This document shows positions 34,930-47,285 of a stretch of 64,000 nt of DNA, piece after piece. Under the pieces are notes generated by a model. The model did no database searches, had not been told where the DNA came from, and worked only from the letters and a program-made list of their open reading frames with translations. Every line of letters starts with the position of its first letter. The stretch's first letter is position 1. The position numbers and the translations under genes are program-made. Source of the DNA: Calliopum simillimum (taxonomy: Eukaryota; Arthropoda; Insecta; Diptera; Lauxaniidae); NCBI GenBank assembly GCA_951812925.1, contig OX638369.1, forward strand, positions 49,905,061 to 49,969,060, given 5' to 3'.

Positions 34930-36461
34930 GGGTAAACTGGGGTACATTTGACACCGGGGCACATTTGACTTTGCCATTTTCGGTGTGAACACGCCGTTCG
35001 AACCAAAAACCTGAAATGCAGAAACACAACTAATTAGAGTGGAAGCAACGTAATGAACTTTGGCAGTTCTCTTTCAACTCCTCCAGCGCTAATACGCTTT
35101 TTAAACTTTTTGTGTATTTTTTTGTAATTTTCGACTTCTTGTTCGCTAGGGTTTTGCAAATAAAGTTGTATTGTTCTTTAAAAGTAAGTATGAAAATTTG
35201 GTAGCACTAAACTTTATAATTAATAGAATAAAAGTGTTTTTTATCAAGGTCAAATAGTTTAAATTTTAAAATATTTTTAATTCTCCAAGAGATTTTGGGG
35301 CACATTTGACTTTTGCCGAAGGGGCACATTTGACGTTCGTCCAAACATATGTGTTTGTGTATTTTAGAAGATTTTCTAGTGGTATCTTCTTAAAGATATG
35401 GTACACACTATAAAATATAGACGAACAGACGCGATGGCGATGAAAAAAGTTAAATACGCTATTTCTGATATCGGAAACCAGATAGAAATTCCGACTTCCG
35501 ACACAGAATCAGTTTCATTTTCATAATTTGTTACCTTTGTTTTATCTACAACACAAGATTTTTGAATAGATGCTTTCCAGGACCTCTACCACTTATTTTA
35601 ATTTGAAAATCTGGATGAATGAATTCCCGAAATTAACATTTTGACATCAAAGTTCATCATGTGTGCGAAGTTTTTAATAATTATCAAATTGATTTGAAGT
35701 ACACCCCATTATGTGAAAGCGCTGCAGATGTCTTGACGAAGGTGTTACCCAAAATCCAGACCAAAGAAATTTCCATCAAACTGGCTCTTACCTAACATTT
35801 TATGTTGATGTTTTCATTAGGGGTGTTGTTGGAAATTGTACTTTATACTTATATATTGTCCTTGGGAAATTTGGCGAAAAATCCAAAAACCCATTTTTTT
35901 ATGTAGGTGAAATTGTAGAAGTAATTAGCTATACTTCATACAAGATCAGTTATTTGAGAAGAGTTTCACCACTAAATTGGGTTTTTATAAAACCAGAAGT
36001 GGAAGATGTTTGCTTGACTTTAAGGAGTGCTATTGAGTTTAAACCACCAACTCCAACAAATCCAACTTCACGTTCACGCACTACGTATTTGACATCGACT
36101 TCTCACACTTATATATAAAATAAGTCTCCGTTAATACATACATACTTATAATTTGTATTTATATGAAAAAAATATATGAATGAATGTTTTGTTTAATGTT
36201 TCTGTGTTATTTTGGTGAGTGTCAAATGTGCCCCTTGCAATGTCAAATGTGCCCCGTACTTGGGGCACATTTGACAAAATGACTTTTTTTGAAAAAATTT
36301 AGAAAAGGACTTTCAATGCAGTTTTTTTGAAATTTTTTTTTCGTGGTTTTAATCTTAAATAATCAATGATTCAGAAACGGTAAAGAGTATTAAGATCGTG
36401 CAATAATTTTCTAAGATACAGGTCTTTGAAAATTTAGTGTCAAATGTGCCCCAGTCTCCCC
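34930..36461 (+). mobile_element. pogo-like element, internally deleted (1532 bp)
   Basis: The termini are GGGTAAACTGGGGTACATTT (34930) and the complement of GGGGAGACTGGGGCACATTT ending at 36461, with TA duplications at 34928-34929 and 36462-36463. The motif GGGGCACATTTGAC or its complement appears at both ends and several more times inside (about 34956, 35297, 35321, 36218, 36239, 36260 and 36434). Confidence 0.8.
35399..36117 (+). pseudogene. pogo-like transposase remnants (N-terminal start and C-terminal tail)
   Basis: At 35399 a start reads MVHTIKYRRTDAMAMKKVKY. This fits the N-terminus of insect pogo/Tigger-like transposases, which open with a basic segment before the first helix-turn-helix. 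The catalytic DDE core is absent. At about 35905-36117 a tail reads GEVVEVISYTSYKISYLRR, then WVFIKPEVEDVCL and FKPPTPTN. It resembles the C-terminal YLRR, F-WPDVED, P-PTP pattern of the same proteins. The copy is deleted between these parts and inactive. Confidence 0.6.
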
Positions 36462-36463
36462 TA

Positions 36464-37218
36464 CTGACGGGTGTTGGGTAGATTTTATTATTGAAGTAAG
36501 CCGAGTTCAGTGCTCATTGCCACTTTTGCGGTTGAGCCAAGATTTTTTAGACATTCAAATAATTAAAATTAAATTAATGCAAAGTTTAGGCATTCCACAA
36601 AGAACGTTCCATACTTAAAATTTGCCATTTTTTCAAATATAACGTAAAAAAAAGTGGTAAAAGTGGTCCACTAAAAAACCTAAAAATATACATTCTTTTT
36701 AAATTTTTATGAAAAGTGTAATTTCATCTTTCTTGGAAGGCTATAAGGGGGTTTCTAAGGGGTGACTGGGTTGTTAAAATAATTTTTGACACAGTTTTCG
36801 GTTTCAAAGCACCTCAAAATATGCACACATATGTTTATGACAAGTAAAATTCTAACCGCTAAGAGGGTATTAAGTGGGCGCTAGCGGAAAAAACAAAATT
36901 TTTTCTTAAAAATGCGATATTCGGGCTCATCGCCCTAAAACACATGGGCTTTAGTTTTCTTAAAGAGAGGGAAGATGGTAAGGGGTATATCCCCCTTTTA
37001 GTCCCACTTGATTTTTCCAATTTCTTAACATGGACATACTGTAGTAATTTGCTTGTAGTTATACTGTATAATTTGCTCTAAATAATTTCAAAAATATGAC
37101 GTATTTTATTTTTATAGGGCGTGGAAGTTTCAGAGAAATGATGAATCAGTTTTAAGAAGGTTGTGGCACCGCCCATTTTTCAAATTAGGTTTATTTGTAC
37201 TAATAGTCTATACATATA
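36464..37218. other. dispersed repeat DNA
   Basis: The block at 36730-36900 (GGGGTTTCTAAGGGGTGACT type) is shared with 21100-21260 and 45890-46060. No gene. Confidence 0.5.
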
Positions 37219-40200
37219 TGGGTGATTCTTAGATAACTGTGCTTTTTCGAGTAGTAAAATTGGCAGATAATTTTTTTGGATTTTTGAAAGTTTCTTCATG
37301 CTATCTTGTGTAAACAGACTCTTAAGACACACCTTTTAAGTAGATCAACTACAAGTGTGAATTTACGGCTTTGAGGTCGAAATTAAGAAATTTTGCTGCC
37401 ACGTTTGTGACATTTTAGCCACAGTATGGAAAAATTAAGGTTTTGAAGCGTTTTGATGCGAGATATATTGCATATAATGACAAATTTACACTTCAAGACT
37501 AATTTTGCAACAGTGTCATGTCTCCAGTGGTCCATTTTTTTTAAACCCTATCGCCCTAAACATCAACAATAGTTTCCTGTTCTCTGTTTTTATAGCCGTT
37601 TATGGTGGATTAGGATCTTCTTATCACGAATCTGATCTTGATTTTTTTCTATTACTTCAGTATCCTTAGTTATCCTTGCTTAAAAGTGAAAAAATCACAG
37701 TTTTGACATCTACTTATCAATGGATTCAGACAGCTGAATTTATTATCAACAAGACATCATTCACCGTTTTTCAATTGGATTTTTAGTTTCCGAGTTATAA
37801 GCCTTTAAAAAAGGATACCTCTCAATAACACACAAAGGATTTTCTGGACCGAAAAACTAACAAAAATGGTAAGTTTTATTATTTTATCAAAAATATAATT
37901 TATTACAAAAATTTTAAGCCCTTGCAAACTAAAATCGGATGAAAAAATAAGGCTCTATTGTAGATTTAGTGAATGAACAGATGAAATTTTGATTCTGTTA
38001 ATTTGCAAAGCAATAGTTTAGTAGGGTCATTCACTAATAGACGGAGAGCCAGCGCTTGGCTGACCCTCCTCATAGTATCAAAGCTGAATTTTTTTGTGAG
38101 TGTTCTTCCAATAGTAGGTATGAACTTCTGTTCTAGTGAATTCCTGAGAGGTGGTGCCTACGTGAGATATCGGGCGCGAAAGGTCGAGATAAACAGTTTT
38201 TTGCAAATATCTCGCTAACGGTTATATCTACAAAAAAATGGTGCTCTACAATTTTGTAGCTCATTAAATTTCATATCGAAAAGTGGTGCAAATTGTTTTC
38301 GCACAACCTATAGTTTAGGAGATATGGTCCAGTGAAATTAGACTTTCCAACCCAACATATAAAATCCATAATTTTTTTTTCTTCTAGTAGGCCTATTTTT
38401 TAGTTTCAAATTATGCACCGAAATTCGAGACCGATTTCACTGTCGCACAAAAAGTTATTCAGGCACAAAGGTCGAGAAAATTAGTATCTCGCTAACGCGT
38501 ATTTCTACAAAAAAATGGTGCTCCACAATTTTGTAGCTCAGAAAATTTCATATCAAAAAGTGGTGCAAATTATTTTCGTACGACCCACAGTTTAGGAGAT
38601 ATCCTATTTTAAGGTATTTTCCGCACGCAAGTGTTCATAGTAATATGAATGTTGATTTTTAAAGTACTCTAACTACGCCTACGTCATAGAATCATGGCTG
38701 AATTTGTGGGTATTCTTCTAATAAGGAATTCTAACTTTTGTTTTAGTTAAATCGTGAGAGGTGGTGCCTTCGAGAAATATGAGGTGCAAAAGGTAGAGAA
38801 AATCAGTTTTTTGAAAGTTGATTTTAAAATTACTATAACTATGCCTACGTCATGGTATCATGGCTGCATTTTTTTGTGGGTATTTTTCCAAAAGTGGGTA
38901 CTGCCTTTTGTTTTAGTCAAACCATGAGCGGTGGTGCCTTCGTGAGATATCGGGTGCGAAAGGTAGAGAAAATCAGTTTTTTTAAAGTTGATTTTCAAAT
39001 TACTATAACTATGATCGATATCTCCCGAAGGCACCACCTCTCACGGTTTGACTAAAACAAAAGTTGGTACCCACTACTGCAAAAATAGCCACAAAAAAAT
39101 TCAACCATGATACTATGACGTAGGCGTAGTTATAGTACTTTGAAAATCAACACTCATATTACTATGTACACTTGTATGCAGAAAATACCTTAAAATAAGA
39201 TATCTCCTAAACTGTGGGTCGTACGAAAATAATTTGCACCATTTTTTGATATAAAATTTACTGAGCTACAAAATTGTAGAGCACCATTTTTTTGTAGAAA
39301 TAAGCGTTAGAGAGATACTAATTTTCTCGACCTTTGTGCCTGAATAACTTTTTGTACGACAGTGAAATCGGTCTCGAATTTTGGTGCATAATTTGAAACT
39401 AAAAAATAGGCCGACTAAAAGAAAAAAAATTATGGATTTTATATGTTGGGTTGGAAAGTCCAATTTCACTGGACCATATCTCCTAAACTATAGGTTGTGC
39501 GAAAACAATTTGCACCACTTTTCGATATGAAATTTAATGAGCTACAAAATTGTGGAAGTCATTTTTTTTGTAGATAAAACCGTTAGCGAAATATTTGCAA
39601 AAAACTGTTTTTGTCGACCTTTTGCGCCCGATATCTCACGTAGGCACCACCTCTCAGGAATTCACTAGAACAGAAGTTCATACCTACTATTGGAAGAACA
39701 CTCACAAAAAAATTCAGCTTTGATACTATGAGGAGGGTCAGCCAAGCGCTGGCTCTTAGTCTATAAATCTAGCATAGAACTGTCATTTTTTATGCGATTA
39801 TGGTCTGCAAGGTCTCGAAATTTTTGTAATTAAATATGTTATTGATAAAAATAATAAAACTTGATTTTTTGTAACTTTTCGGTCTCGAAAAATCCTTTGT
39901 ATGTCATCGAAAGATATCCTTACTTTAAACGCTCATAACTAGGAAGATGGGAATCCAATTGAAAAACAATAAATTATGTCTTGTTGACAAGAAATTTGGC
40001 TGTCTGAATCCATTGACAAAAATTAATTTTACTTGTTGTTGTTTTTGTTCTATAGCTTTAAGTAGATGTCAAAACAGTTTTTTTTTCACTTTTGAGCAAG
40101 GATAACTCAGGATTCTGATGGTGCAAAAAAAATTTTTGTATTAAAAACATAATTAATAGCCTTCAACCTAACATCTGTATACTCAAACTTTATATAGAAA

Positions 40201-40979
40201 TATGTTTTTTGCAGACTGATAAAAAGTGCCACGTTTGTGACATTTTTGTAGTTTATCGCTCATTGTAAAGCACCCTTTTGAGTTCAAGATTTTTCCGAAA
40301 GAATTTGGGGTCATCTATGCAAATCCTACAAAAAAAATTGTTTCATGCATAAAATAAAATGTACTACCTGGGAGTGCCGAGTGCCACGTTTGTGACCATA
40401 ATTTAAAAAAAAAAAAAACTGTTTTTGTTTATAAACTGCCCTATAAAACGCAAACAGATTTCTTTTTGGACTCGTCTTGACATGATGACCTTTGAGTGAT
40501 GGATAGTGATCATAACTAATGCATATGTATTGCAATCTATTGACTGAAACAGTAGTACTATGCAGTAGTAGCATAATGCTTTCAAGAAATTTTTTTTTTC
40601 CAAAACTAGGGGACAGTTTTCAATTCGAAATTGTGCCCTCTTAAAATAATTTAAAACTCCAGATAAGCTCAGAATATTGTAGCCTTAAGTATTTACTTAA
40701 TATTTGTAGTAACTTGTTTTCTGTTCTATTTCCGTTTTTTGGTCGTTTTTCATCGTTTTGTGTATAAAAAGTAGGGGTAGGACATGCCACGTTTGTGACA
40801 TTTGGGGTATATTTGCAAACTTTCAAAGTAGACCAATAAATATTTGGTGGTAAAATTGATACGCTCTATTAGAAAAACATAGTTTCTAACTTATAGCGTA
40901 ATTTTTTGTGAAAAAAAGCCTACTGTATAGGTGAAATCGCCAGAGGACACAAAAAGTACAGTTATCTGAGAATCACCCA
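37219..40979. mobile_element. giant foldback element (3761 bp) with TA duplication
   Basis: The ends are TGGGTGATTCTTAGATAACT at 37219 and its complement ending at 40979, with TA at 37217-37218 and 40980-40981. The arms extend nearly to the centre. The 38035-38640 segment (GCCAGCGCTTGGCTGACC ... GGTCGAGATAAACAG ... TCGCTAACGGTTATATCTAC) is complemented by 39180-39765 at high identity. Outer blocks such as TGCCACGTTTGTGACATTT also recur (about 37397, 40230, 40378 and 40786). The left inner arm has a tandem duplication of about 170 bp (38650-38990) and the turn lies near 39015. No transposase; all frames in it are arm by-products. Confidence 0.9.
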
Positions 40980-40981
40980 TA

Positions 40982-42339
40982 TACCAAACTCTATCTTTCT
41001 GCATCAAATATTTTCAGAGATATGATGAATTTGTTTTTTGAAGGCGTGGCACCGCCCAATTTTTTAGTAACCATTATATGTTCCGATGCCTGTTATATGC
41101 CCATTTACTTATTTTCATCTATCTGCAGCAAAGAGTTTTGGAGACAGTATTAGTAAGTTTTTTGGGGTGCGTAACACCACCCGCTTTCTTAGCTAATGAG
41201 TTTTTTTATATTAACTTTTTTAAAACAAATTTTTTTCTAAATTCAAGCTGTTACAAAAAGGTGTATCATCTTGTTTACCGAATTAAATTCAGTTAAAAAA
41301 CTATAATATCGTTTAACTAGCTGTTGCCCGGTATGTGCTTCACCTTGACGTACAATATACCAAATCTTGTATCCATCCGCGCCAGAGCTACTTGCCTCCT
41401 CTTGAATGATATGGCGTCCATATGCACCAAATCTGCGAATAAATTTTAGAGTTATGACGAATTTTGTTTTAGTGGGGCATGTCACCAGCCGTTTTGCAAT
41501 GGATGTCCTGCTGCATTTTACTATACCAATCCTCAGCCAACAGGGTTAAATAGCTTAAGAGATATAACGAATTGTTTCGTTTGGAAGACGTGATATTGCT
41601 TATTTTTTACATGTGCTATTTGCTTCATTTCCTGGTGCCCTTTATGTAGACAATCTCATTCATCTGCGTCAAGAAGTTTTAGAGATATGACAAAGAGTTT
41701 TTCTAGGCGGGCAAGGTACATTCTATTTTTCCAGTGGATTTAGATTCTAAATAATAAATAATATTTTACTTTTTCCATTTGAGAATGGTGATGGGGAATG
41801 CGCTGAGGAAGAGTAACAACAAATAGAGAGAGGGTATAGCGAGAGTGTTCCTTACAAAATTCAAGTTTAAGCTTAATGTTACTTAGACTTATACAAGTTG
41901 GGAAAAACTGCAAGCTTATGAAGATAATTCTGACTAGAACATAATTTATTGTTAAGTGCTTACTAAGCATTAAAAACAGATTTATTGCTCGAAGGCATTA
42001 ACACTTCCGAGAAAGTTTTCCTTTGATAGAGATTCGATTATAATATGAAACATAGACGTATGGATATGTCCCAAATTAAAACTTTAATTAATTAAATGAC
42101 ATAAATTACGATTTGCTTCGCAAACGTAAGTCATAATTATTATTGAACACATCAAATAAAAAATTTTAAGTTTAGGAAACTTCCCATCGAAGCTAATGAA
42201 ACTATTACCATTGTATCATTCTCTACTTCTTCTCCATTTATACATCTTCTAATTTCAGTTAATTTCTTTAAAAGAAATCCCATTTAAGTTAATCAACTAA
42301 AATTAATTTCATAAATTAGTTAATTATACCGTATGATGG
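40982..42339. other. dispersed repeat DNA and AT-rich spacer
   Basis: GGCGTGGCACCGCCCAATTT (41043) and similar degenerate blocks to about 41720 belong to the window-wide CCACGCCC repeat family. 41750-42340 shows no recognizable content. Confidence 0.45.
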
Positions 42340-43760
42340 AACGCCTCTGCATTTTGGTACAAAAGATTTCCATGTGTCTCGTGCATGAAAAATCCAACTG
42401 ACAACAAATTTATAACCGAATTATGTTGAACAAAAAACAAAAGAAAAATATTTTTAAATATCAAAATTTTACTCATAATTCAGAAGAAAGAAAACGTAAA
42501 GCGTAAATGACCGAAAAATTTAAAATTCTACTGGTACTACAACTGACTGACGGCTGCCCGAATAAGATGCACAGTGGGAAAATACATATTTTGTTTTGTG
42601 GTAATCACAGTTTTCTTGAGTGTCATTTAAAAGTTTTTTTGAATTGCAACTTTTTTGGACGCGATAGTTGTAAAATTTTAAAATCTCGACGCATTTTTTG
42701 ACGACAAATTCTTAGACACTTTTTGGTGACAGTTTTTTAGCATCACATTTTTCGACACTTATCTCCACATTACGTTATATTTTGCAAGCTATAAAAGATA
42801 TTTCGATGAAATTTGCGAGGTATGTAGGTAATTATCGTGAATGCCATACACTGGTAAAAATGAAGACGTGTTTGCAAAAGTGCAACGCTTGCCTTAAAAC
42901 GATTAACAAATTTAATACATTATATCTTGCAATCTTGGGAAAGCCAAGAAAATTTAAAGCATATTGAAAAGATCTCCAAACACATCTACTAGAAAAGCTG
43001 CCCGGTTAGCCCAGTGCTTTGACTATTTGGTGCGAAAAGATAAAGCCAAAGCAGGTTTGAAAACATACAAAGTCCAAAAAGTTCCACACAGGAATACTGC
43101 AAAAAATTTAGACGCCAAAAGTAGGGCTCGGAAATTAAAATCGAATTTTATACAAAAATATTCATGTTGTATAATGGACGACGAAACGTATGTACTGTCA
43201 GATTTTACGCAGCTTCCGGGTCAAAATTTGTATGTTGCTAATGCTCGAGGAAATGTCGAAGAACAATTTAGAATCCAAAAGCAGACAAAATTTCCTAAAA
43301 AATTCCTGGTATGGCAAGCTATATGCAGTTGCGGCAAAAGAAGCAAGTCATTTGTTACAGTGGGCTCTATAAATACCAAAATTACATCAAAGAATGTTTG
43401 AAAAAAAGACTTCTTCCTTTTATAAGAGAGCACAATGTACCCACATATTTTTGGCCCGATTTGGCATCAAGTCACTACGGCAAAATAGCTCTGGGGTAGT
43501 ACCAAAGTAAAAACATAGTTTTAGTACCAAGAGAGGCCAATCCTCCGAATTGTCCGGAGCTAAGACCAGTGGAGAGATATTGGTCTCTTGTGAAAAGAAA
43601 CTTAAAGAATACAAAAAAAGTGTCCCAAAGTATTGAAGATTTTAAAAGGAGATGGCCAAACTGTTCCAAAAAGGTGTCTGAAACAACTATCAAATCTCTA
43701 AAGAAAGGCTTACCAAAAAAGGTCCACGAGTTCATAAATAGTAGTTAGAACTATAAAAAT
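42340..43760 (+). mobile_element. Tc1-type (DD37E-like) element, degraded
   Basis: Bounds are approximate, since I could not identify clear terminal repeats. The transposase is homologous to the copy at 7034-9162 but on the + strand. Confidence 0.6.
42964..43746 (+). pseudogene. Tc1-type DD37E-like transposase with frameshift and stop
   Basis: The protein reads SPNTSTRKAARLAQ, then LKTYKVQKVPHRNTAKN and KSRARKL. The first catalytic residue lies in CCIMDDETYV, followed by LPGQNLYVA, KFLVWQAICSCGKRSKSF and VGSINTK. A frameshift near 43390 leads to ECLKKRLLPFIREH, then FWPDLASSHYG (second Asp), ALG-stop-YQSKN (TAG where the relative at 7358-7573 has Trp), and PPNCPELRPVERYWSL (last Glu). Counting across the stop, 37 residues separate the second Asp from the Glu, hence DD37E-like. 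The tail ends KKGLPKKVHEFINSS. The stop and the frameshift make it inactive. Confidence 0.85.
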
Positions 43761-45029
43761 TATATTTTTCTGTAATTTGTAAAATATTATCAATTAAATA
43801 AGAAAAAATCAAGACTCTAAGATCAACCGTTTAAAAATTATTGAATTTTACATATGTTAAGATTTTTTCGATCTCACTCCTTATACAAGCTACATATTTT
43901 GATAATCATGCATACAATGCCTTGGACGAAATGTGGTTGTATTTAAGTATCTAATAGCAAGTAGACTCCCTTCAGTTAAATTCAGAAAGATTGCTTTAGT
44001 AGTTTTTTTTTATAGAGTATTATACTTTTGTGGGCGGTGCCACGCCCTTCAACGAGTTTTTCCAATATAACGGCATACCACATATTATAACTTGTTTTCA
44101 GGGGTACAATCTCTTAAATTTTCATAAGAATTGTTGGAGTCGCATTCGAGTAATATTGAATCAAGATTTTCAATGGTATAAAGTTGGCTTGGCACCTTTT
44201 TGATTCCACTTACTTTTCATTTATCACAAGGCGTTGATAAATAGTGCCTACATACCAAATTTCATTAAAATACCTTGCAACAATTGCGAGAAATAACATT
44301 TAACGTATCTTGCTTGTATGGGAGATTCCACGCGCAACGCCAATATTTCGCCCACATTCAGATCAGAGATGCCTTGTAGCAAGAAAGCTCCCCACAGTTG
44401 ATTTCAGAATGATTGCTTTATTAGTTTTCTTTTTATTCCGTATTATATTTTGTGGGCATTGCCACGCCCTTCAACGAGTTTTCTCAATATAACGGCATAT
44501 CTTGTTTGTAGAGGTAACATCTCCTAAATTTTCATCAAAATTGTTGAAGTCGTTTTCGAGTAATATTAAATCAAAATTTTCAAAAGTTATAAAGTGAGCA
44601 TGGCACTTCTTCGATCCCACCCACTTCTTGTTCATTAGAAGACATTGATTGTCGGTAACTGCGTACTAAATTTCATCAAAATACCTTTAATGGTTTGGAA
44701 GTTATGATTAGATCAAATTTTTAACTCAGGGCGGTGCCACGCCCCCTAGTGGGCAACTATAAAGTTAAAACCTTGTTTATTCTACATTTTATGCTAGAGT
44801 GCCAAAGTTTCATTAAAATCATTGCATCCGTTCTCGAGAAAAATTTAGGCACATATGTATATATTTATATATTTACATATATACATATATACAATTTTAA
44901 CTCGTATAGGAAGAGAAGATTTATCATTTACTTATACGAAATCATATTAAAAATTTTAAGAAAGCAGGGGATAAACTCCTACTTAATAATTTGTTTTGTA
45001 TTCAACAGGAAATATTAAAAGCTGTTTCA
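43761..45029. repeat. tandem-like dispersed repeats (GGCGGTGCCACGCCC type)
   Basis: Blocks at about 44030, 44455 and 44730 repeat TTGTGGGCGGTGCCACGCCC, TTCAACGAGTTTT, AATATAACGGCATA and ATTTCATCAAAATACC. At least two head-to-tail diverged copies lie at 43960-44290 and 44380-44700. No gene. Confidence 0.65.
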
Positions 45030-45890
45030 GATGTAAACCATTTTTATATACTACACCCAGGGTTTGTTCACTATGTTCTTCCATTTGTAACACGGAAAAG
45101 AAGGCTTTGCAGGTATGGAAAAATATGTCTACATATTTTTGATCAGCGTCACTTCCTGAGTCGATATAGCCATGCTCGTCTGTCTGGCTGGGTGTTTGTG
45201 AGTGGAAATATTTTTCACGAAAAAACTAAGCATGGTAATTCGATGAAATTAAATACACTGCCTACGTCATTAACGTAAGCTCGTGGGATTGAGAATGAGC
45301 GAAATTAGTCAACGGATAAATTTCAAAACACAAAACTGAACGAAAATACTTATGTATGTATATTATGGATAGCAAGTAAAAATTCAAAACTAAAGTTTTA
45401 AAATGCTATACTGAAAGCGTTTTTTGCGATAATCGAACCAAATTTTACTTAGCAGAAGAATATAATCTCTGATTAGAAACTCGGTTGTTTCAAACAAGAG
45501 TGCGTGGCACCTCCCATATACTCAAAGTTTTCAAAATGCTGTTATGAAAGTGTTATTTGAGGTAATGTGTAAAAATTTTTGCACAGATACTAGGAATAGT
45601 TAGTAAAGCTTTGAGCAAAAACTACGCTAACTCGGACAACAAGGCGTGGCACCTACCATACAAGCAAAATTTTCCAAATGCTGTAGTGGAAATGTTATTT
45701 CAGGTAATGCAACAAAATTTCACATTAGAACTAAAGATAATTAGCGCAAGCTCTTAGCAAAAACTAAGTGAGTTTGGATAAGAAGGCGTAGTACCTTCTA
45801 TACATGCAATATTTTTAAAATGCTGCAGTATAGGGTTTTATGAAAAACCATTAAATTACTAATACTTATTTTAAATTTTCCTAAATAGAT
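45030..45890 (+). repeat. dispersed repeat, copy B
   Basis: Begins ATACTACACCCAGGGTTTGT, then GATCAGCGTCACTTCCTGAG, TATAGCCATGCTCGTCTG, AGCTCGTGGGATTGAGAATG and several GGCGTGGCACCTCCCATA-like units. Same order and orientation as copies A and C. Confidence 0.75.
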
Positions 45891-46365
45891 AAACTTTCAA
45901 CCCCTCAGGGCGGTTATAAAGGGATGCTAGGGGGTGACTGAGTGGCTGAAATAGTTTTTGATAGTTCTCTTTGATTAAAGCGCATCGAAAAAGCTTAAAA
46001 TACACACATTTTCGAATGTTTATGCCAAGTGGAATTTCGACCCATAAGAGGGGGGCTATCGTCATATTCGGTTTCAGCGTACCAAAATACATAGGGGATC
46101 TCTGTACTGGGACATGAGTTTTTTTTATTGGGTGCCTGAGTAATTTTTACTATGCTACTTTGGAAATAGTTTCATATAAGCAGCTATGAATTTTTATAAA
46201 ACTTTAAGGCAATTTAAAATAGATACATATGTAAAATAAACCAAGACTAAAAAGTTTAGTAATTTCACGATTTTTGCTAAAAGATAAATCAACATCTAGG
46301 ATTAGGTGCTAGTTTTAATTATATGAGGCAAAATTATTATAAGACCTACTAATCTTCATATTTAG
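45891..46365. other. dispersed repeat and AT-rich spacer
   Basis: 45890-46060 carries the GGGATGCTAGGGGGTGACTG block also seen at 21100 and 36730. Confidence 0.5.
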
Positions 46366-46628
46366 CCCTCAGCGTACAATCCTCCAAAAACTTCCGTAGC
46401 GTACAATTGGGGTGAGGTTGGGCTTCGATCGCGTATAACTTTTGTTCTTCAGAGTCGATTTACAATTTTTTTTTTATTCTGTAGGGAATTTGATCAGAAA
46501 AACAATGAGCTATGCTTTATACCTGCCTTCTAAAAATTTTCGTGTGTTTTTGGTCAAAAACTGAACACACTTTCACATGTTTTCCCTCGAAAAAATGGGG
46601 TTAGCCTAACCCCATTGTACGCTGAGGG
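46366..46628. mobile_element. piggyBac-like MITE (263 bp)
   Basis: The perfect 15-bp terminal repeat CCCTCAGCGTACAAT is at 46366, and its complement ends at 46628. The flanks are TTAG on the left (46362-46365) and TTAA on the right (46629-46632), which suggests a TTAA duplication with one substitution. The GCGTACAATTGGGG and CCCCATTGTACGC words are repeated inside the ends. Non-coding. Confidence 0.75.
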
Positions 46629-46664
46629 TTAAGTATCGTATAGGGAAATTAAAACCATGAAAGG

Positions 46665-47285
46665 CTACGGCGTAAATTCCCAACGGACATAGTCCCCACT
46701 TCGTTAATGGGGACAATGTCCGAAAATTTTTCGGAAATGGGGATTATGTCCGCCAATAATTCGAACATAGTCCCCATTTCTAAAATGGGGATTTTCCCCA
46801 GGAAAAACGGACATAATCCCAATAACGATATTTCCTAACGCCTTATTTTGTTATTGACAACAGCCGCAGCTCAGGATTTACAACTCCCAAAAATTCCAAT
46901 ACCATTTCCGTGGCGGCCTTTTGGCGCAAGTAAGGATTTAAAACTCCCAAAAATCCTGAGCTGCGACCGCAGGCTTCCAACTAACCCTTACCCTAATGTA
47001 AAACTACTGTGGCTAGCAAGCAAACTAGGTGTTGGATATATTATAGACTGATCCGCAGCTGAAGGCCGCCGCGAAAACGGTATTGGAATTTTTGGGAGTT
47101 GTAAATCCTGAGCTGCGGGTGTTGTCAATAACAAAATAAGGCGTTAGGAAATATCGTTATTGGGGCTATGTCCGTTTTTCCTGGGGAAAATCCCCATTTT
47201 AGAAATGGGGACTATGTCTGAATTATTGGCGGACATAATCCCCATTTCGTGAATGGGGTGGGGACTATGTCACGGCACCCGGCGC
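46665..47285. repeat. foldback element (GGACATAGTCCCCA family)
   Basis: Left arm about 46680-46925 and right arm about 47060-47272 are reverse complements (GGACATAATCCC, AACGATATTTCCTAACGCCT, AACAGCCGCAGCTCAGG-type blocks). Within the left arm ATGGGGA-TATGTCCG is itself repeated. The loop carries an extra direct copy of AAAACTCCCAAAAATCCTGA. Confidence 0.85.

Noticed and set aside
38003..39469. Several similar 60-70 codon frames on both strands
   Set aside because: They are mirror images created by the arms of the 37219-40979 foldback.
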